This document shows positions 56,606 to 60,107 of a stretch of DNA of 60,107 nucleotides, piece after piece (position 1 is the stretch's first letter; each line of letters opens with the position of its first letter). The DNA comes from an uncultured Flavobacteriales bacterium (GTDB lineage: Bacteria > Bacteroidota > Bacteroidia > Flavobacteriales_D > Parvicellaceae). Both the position numbers and the translations under genes were made by a program. The notes under the pieces are model-generated. The model did no database searches and was not told the origin of the DNA. It worked only from the letters and a program-made list of their open reading frames with translations. Location: positions 1 to 60,107 of the forward strand of contig CAJWIX010000003.1 in NCBI GenBank assembly GCA_913042175.1, given 5' to 3'.

Positions 56606-58141
56606 ATGAATATTCAAAGTATTTTATCCTCATTAGGAGTTGAATCTAAAAACAGCGGTGCCGCTATTGGAGCCAAATGGTTAACTACTAATGGAAACAC
56701 TATTTCATCATTTTCACCAGTAGATGGTAATTTAATTGGTGAGGTAACTGCTGCAACTGAAAAAGATTATGAAGATTGTATTCGTTCGGCACAAGAAGCA
56801 TTTGTTGATTGGCGAATGGTACCCGCACCTCAGAGAGGTGAAATTGTAAGGCAATTTGGCGATGCCTTAAGAGCTAAAAAGGAAGATTTAGGGGCATTGG
56901 TTTCTTATGAAATGGGAAAATCTTATCAAGAAGGCTTAGGAGAAGTTCAAGAAATGATTGACATCTGCGATTTTGCAGTGGGTCTATCAAGACAATTGCA
57001 CGGATTAACCATGCACTCAGAACGACCACTTCATAGAATGTATGAGCAATATCACCCGCTTGGAATAGTTGGTATTATTTCTGCGTTTAACTTTCCAGTT
57101 GCTGTTTGGGCTTGGAACACTGCATTGGCTTGGATTTGTGGTGATGTTTGTATTTGGAAGCCATCTGAAAAGGCACCTTTATGTGCTATTGCATGCCAAA
57201 AGATTATGGCTGAGGTATTGGAGGAGAACAATTTACACGGTGGAATTTGCACTTTGATTATTGGAGAAGCTGACTTAGGTAAATTAATGGCAGCGGACAA
57301 AAGAATACCATTGGTATCTGCTACAGGATCTACTAGAATGGGTAAATCAGTTGGTCAAGTAGTGGGAGAAAGATTAGGAAAATCATTACTAGAACTTGGT
57401 GGTAACAATGCTGTTATTCTAACTCCAGATGCAGACCTTAAAATGGTCATTCCTGCATTGGTATTTGGAGCAGTTGGTACAACTGGACAGAGATGTACAT
57501 CAACAAGAAGGTTAATCATTCACGAAAGTATCTACGATAATGTAAAACAAGCTATGGTAAGTGCTTACAAGCAACTTAAGATTGGTAACCCATTGGATGA
57601 ATCCAATCACGTTGGTCCATTAATCGATAAAGATGCTGTTGAGATGTATGAAAAAGCCATTGAATCTGCTAAAGAAGAAGGTGGCAACGTAATTGTAGAA
57701 GGTGGCAAATTATCTGGAGCAGGGTATGAAAGCAATTGTTATGTTAAGCCAGTTATCATCGAAGCTGAAAATCAATTTCAAATTGTCCAACATGAAACTT
57801 TTGCTCCTATTTTATATTTAATAAAATATAGTGGAGATGTTAATGAAGCTATAGCTATTCAGAATAATGTTCCTCAAGGACTTTCATCAGCTATCATGAC
57901 AACAAATATGAGAGAGCAAGAAGCATTTTTATCTCATGCTGGTTCAGATTGTGGTATTGCCAATGTTAACATAGGAACATCTGGTGCAGAGATCGGTGGA
58001 GCATTTGGTGGGGAAAAGGAAACAGGAGGAGGAAGAGAATCGGGATCTGATGCTTGGAAAATTTACATGAGAAGACAAACCAATACCATTAACTGGGGAA
58101 CTTCTCTTCCATTAGCACAAGGAATAAAGTTTGAGATTTAA
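56606..58141 (+). CDS. Aldehyde dehydrogenase family protein (ALDH7/AmaB-like)
   Basis: LLELGGNNAVILTPDADL, GTTGQRCTSTRRLI, GTSGAEIGGAFGGEKETGGGRESGSDAWKIYMRRQT. Confidence 0.92.
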   Translation: MNIQSILSSLGVESKNSGAAIGAKWLTTNGNTISSFSPVDGNLIGEVTAATEKDYEDCIRSAQEAFVDWRMVPAPQRGEIVRQFGDALRAKKEDLGALVSYEMGKSYQEGLGEVQEMIDICDFAVGLSRQLHGLTMHSERPLHRMYEQYHPLGIVGIISAFNFPVAVWAWNTALAWICGDVCIWKPSEKAPLCAIACQKIMAEVLEENNLHGGICTLIIGEADLGKLMAADKRIPLVSATGSTRMGKSVGQVVGERLGKSLLELGGNNAVILTPDADLKMVIPALVFGAVGTTGQRCTSTRRLIIHESIYDNVKQAMVSAYKQLKIGNPLDESNHVGPLIDKDAVEMYEKAIESAKEEGGNVIVEGGKLSGAGYESNCYVKPVIIEAENQFQIVQHETFAPILYLIKYSGDVNEAIAIQNNVPQGLSSAIMTTNMREQEAFLSHAGSDCGIANVNIGTSGAEIGGAFGGEKETGGGRESGSDAWKIYMRRQTNTINWGTSLPLAQGIKFEI

Positions 58142-59112
58142 TTATAGCCTAAGCTATTTCTAACACGTTCTAAGGTGGCTTTGGCCACCTTTTTTGCTTT
58201 TTGAGCACCCTCCATAAGTACTTCCTCTACCTCTTTGGGGTTATTTTGGTAATGCTCAAATTTTGCTCTTTCTTCTGAGAATGAAGACACTATTTTATCT
58301 AATAATTCTTTCTTAGCATGTCCCCATCCATATCCACCAGCTTTTAATTTTTCAGCCATAGTTTTTGACTCTTCATTTGTAGCCAATAGTTTGTAAAGCT
58401 GGTAAACAGTAGCACTGTCAGGGTCTTTGGGTTCTTCTAAAGGGGTGTTGTCCGTTACAATATTTTTGTTGATTAACTTCTTAATGGCATTTTCAGCATC
58501 AAAAACATCAATGGTGTTGTTTCTAGATTTGCTCATTTTTTCGCCATCAGTACCTAAAATGAGTTGTGCATCTTGTTGCAGAATGGGCTCTGGGAGTACA
58601 AAAATTTCACCATGTTTATGGTTAATTCGTGAAGCCACATCACGAGTCATTTCCAAATGTTGTAACTGATCTTTACCTACAGGAACAAAATCAGCATCAT
58701 AAAGCAATATATCTGATGCCATTAGCATGGGATATGCAAATAGACCAGAGTTAACATCTTCAAGGCGGTCAGATTTATCTTTAAATGAATGGGCTAATTT
58801 TAGTCGTTGGTAGGGAAAAAAACAATTTAAATACCATGCTAGTTCTGTACATTCGGTAACATCAGATTGTCTGTAGAATGTTGTTTTATTGGGGTCAAGC
58901 CCACAAGCTAACCAGGTAGCTGCAACTTGAAATGTATTATTTTTTAATTCTTCAGCATTTTTAATTTGGGTAAGCGAGTGAAGATCGGCAATAAATAAAA
59001 AAGAATCATTTTCAGCTTTATTGGCCAATGCTATGGCGGGGTTTATAGCCCCCAATATATTTCCCAAGTGGGGTCTGCCTGTGCTTTGTATACCTGTAAG
59101 AATTCTAGCCAT
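58138..59112 (-). CDS. trpS: Tryptophan--tRNA ligase
   Basis: LTGIQSTGRPHLGNILGAI HIGH-like region; GTDGEKMSKSRNN KMSKS motif. Confidence 0.96.
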   Translation of the reverse strand: MARILTGIQSTGRPHLGNILGAINPAIALANKAENDSFLFIADLHSLTQIKNAEELKNNTFQVAATWLACGLDPNKTTFYRQSDVTECTELAWYLNCFFPYQRLKLAHSFKDKSDRLEDVNSGLFAYPMLMASDILLYDADFVPVGKDQLQHLEMTRDVASRINHKHGEIFVLPEPILQQDAQLILGTDGEKMSKSRNNTIDVFDAENAIKKLINKNIVTDNTPLEEPKDPDSATVYQLYKLLATNEESKTMAEKLKAGGYGWGHAKKELLDKIVSSFSEERAKFEHYQNNPKEVEEVLMEGAQKAKKVAKATLERVRNSLGYN

Positions 59113-59138
59113 TTAGCAGACTAAAATAGCTTCCTTTT

Positions 59139-60107
59139 TTATTTCTTTTCTAGAATTGACACTTTTTTTCTTAAAAGTTTTGCTTCTTTTCTTTTAGATT
59201 TTATTTTTTTAAATAATCCAATTGTGAATAAAACCACTGCTGTTGCAATAGGAATGCCAATTAGAATACCACCCGATAATAACGGATCAATAGCAAAAAA
59301 AGCTTCAAGGAGTATACAAACCAAAGCCAAAGGCATAGTTGCAAAAGCCATTGCAATTCCTAACCATAATCCAGCTAACATTAAACCAGTACCAACATTA
59401 GATTTAGATTTTAGTTTTAATATTTCAATCTCAATATCATTCAGTTCCTTAGAATTGCTTAATTGTGTATGTAATTTATTTTCTTTGATAGTGTTTTTCT
59501 GCAGTTCTTGTTTATTATTATTGATTGCACTTTTGACATCTTTTAATTTAACTCGTTCTGTACTATTTTTAGTATTCTCCATTTCAGCACTAATAGATGT
59601 CTCATTTTTATTTAGATTTTTCACAAATGGATCATAATTATTATAACCAGACATGCCTGACCATAAGTATGCAAAAACTGAAATTAAAATTGGAAAAATG
59701 GTATGTATAGAAGTATTCCAAAAAATCCAATATGCACCAAATATTCCTGCAGCAAAAAGTAATAATTGCAAAATACCCAAGCCTATTTCTCCATTGAGCA
59801 TTGTTCCTAAGCCCGGAACCAATAGGTTATAAATAAAGTTCCTTTTGGACTTGTCTTTTACCTCTTCATCCCCATCATTAGTTGATTCAATAATTTCTTT
59901 TATAGCTCGGATTTTTTTGAATGGTTTATTTTTAGTTTTAATGAGTTCAGATATATCGTTTTTGATGTAATAATTTTCTTTTAATAATTCATCTGTATTA
60001 ATTAATATGTCATTATTGTTACTTGCTATAAGAGGAGTAGCTTCAGGAGTCTTCTTTTGCTCGTTGGCAGTGACAGACGGAACTTCTGATTGTAAATTTT
60101 TCAGTTG
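59139..60107 (-). CDS. Membrane protein with TM2-like hydrophobic pair, 5' end beyond the window
   Basis: The ORF track stops at an internal TTG (59822). Reading upstream gives QLKNLQSEVPSVTANEQKKTPEATPLIASNNNDILINTDELL...KSKRNFIYNLLVPGLGTMLNG with no stop to the window edge. Confidence 0.75.
   Translation of the reverse strand, partial: QLKNLQSEVPSVTANEQKKTPEATPLIASNNNDILINTDELLKENYYIKNDISELIKTKNKPFKKIRAIKEIIESTNDGDEEVKDKSKRNFIYNLLVPGLGTMLNGEIGLGILQLLLFAAGIFGAYWIFWNTSIHTIFPILISVFAYLWSGMSGYNNYDPFVKNLNKNETSISAEMENTKNSTERVKLKDVKSAINNNKQELQKNTIKENKLHTQLSNSKELNDIEIEILKLKSKSNVGTGLMLAGLWLGIAMAFATMPLALVCILLEAFFAIDPLLSGGILIGIPIATAVVLFTIGLFKKIKSKRKEAKLLRKKVSILEKK

Overview
This is a compact, AT-rich Bacteroidota chromosome segment, probably Flavobacteriales-like: it has T9SS/gliding genes porZ and gldH, a CHU_C-type sorted adhesin, TAnnTTTG-like -7 boxes and Gln at +1 of signal peptides. 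It is mostly core housekeeping: holB, ricT/PSP1, hflX, pheT, pheS, tRNA-Phe, gpmI, dut, pyk, gatA, tatA, polA, trpS, plus conserved Bacteroidota genes (DUF4837, DUF3108, DUF4292, IPExxxVDY family, choice-of-anchor L). I saw no phage, transposon, integron, CRISPR array or recognisable defence island, and no clear exotic system. The observations I consider most worth checking are: (1) all 8 convergent gene junctions have gaps of -10 to +9 bp; (2) about 11 predicted signal-peptidase-I substrates all have Gln at +1, with a candidate M28-type glutaminyl cyclase in the same window; (3) a small two-gene cassette with a stand-alone HIRAN-like protein behind a perfect 7-3-7 palindrome; (4) a six-gene overlapping chain including DUF4292, whose pattern looks LolB-like; (5) an AsmA-like protein with a long charged A/E/K-rich tail; (6) an ArsA-type ATPase without an ars operon; (7) an incomplete call in the ORF track at the right edge. 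All names come from reading the sequence and family knowledge; no database search was run.
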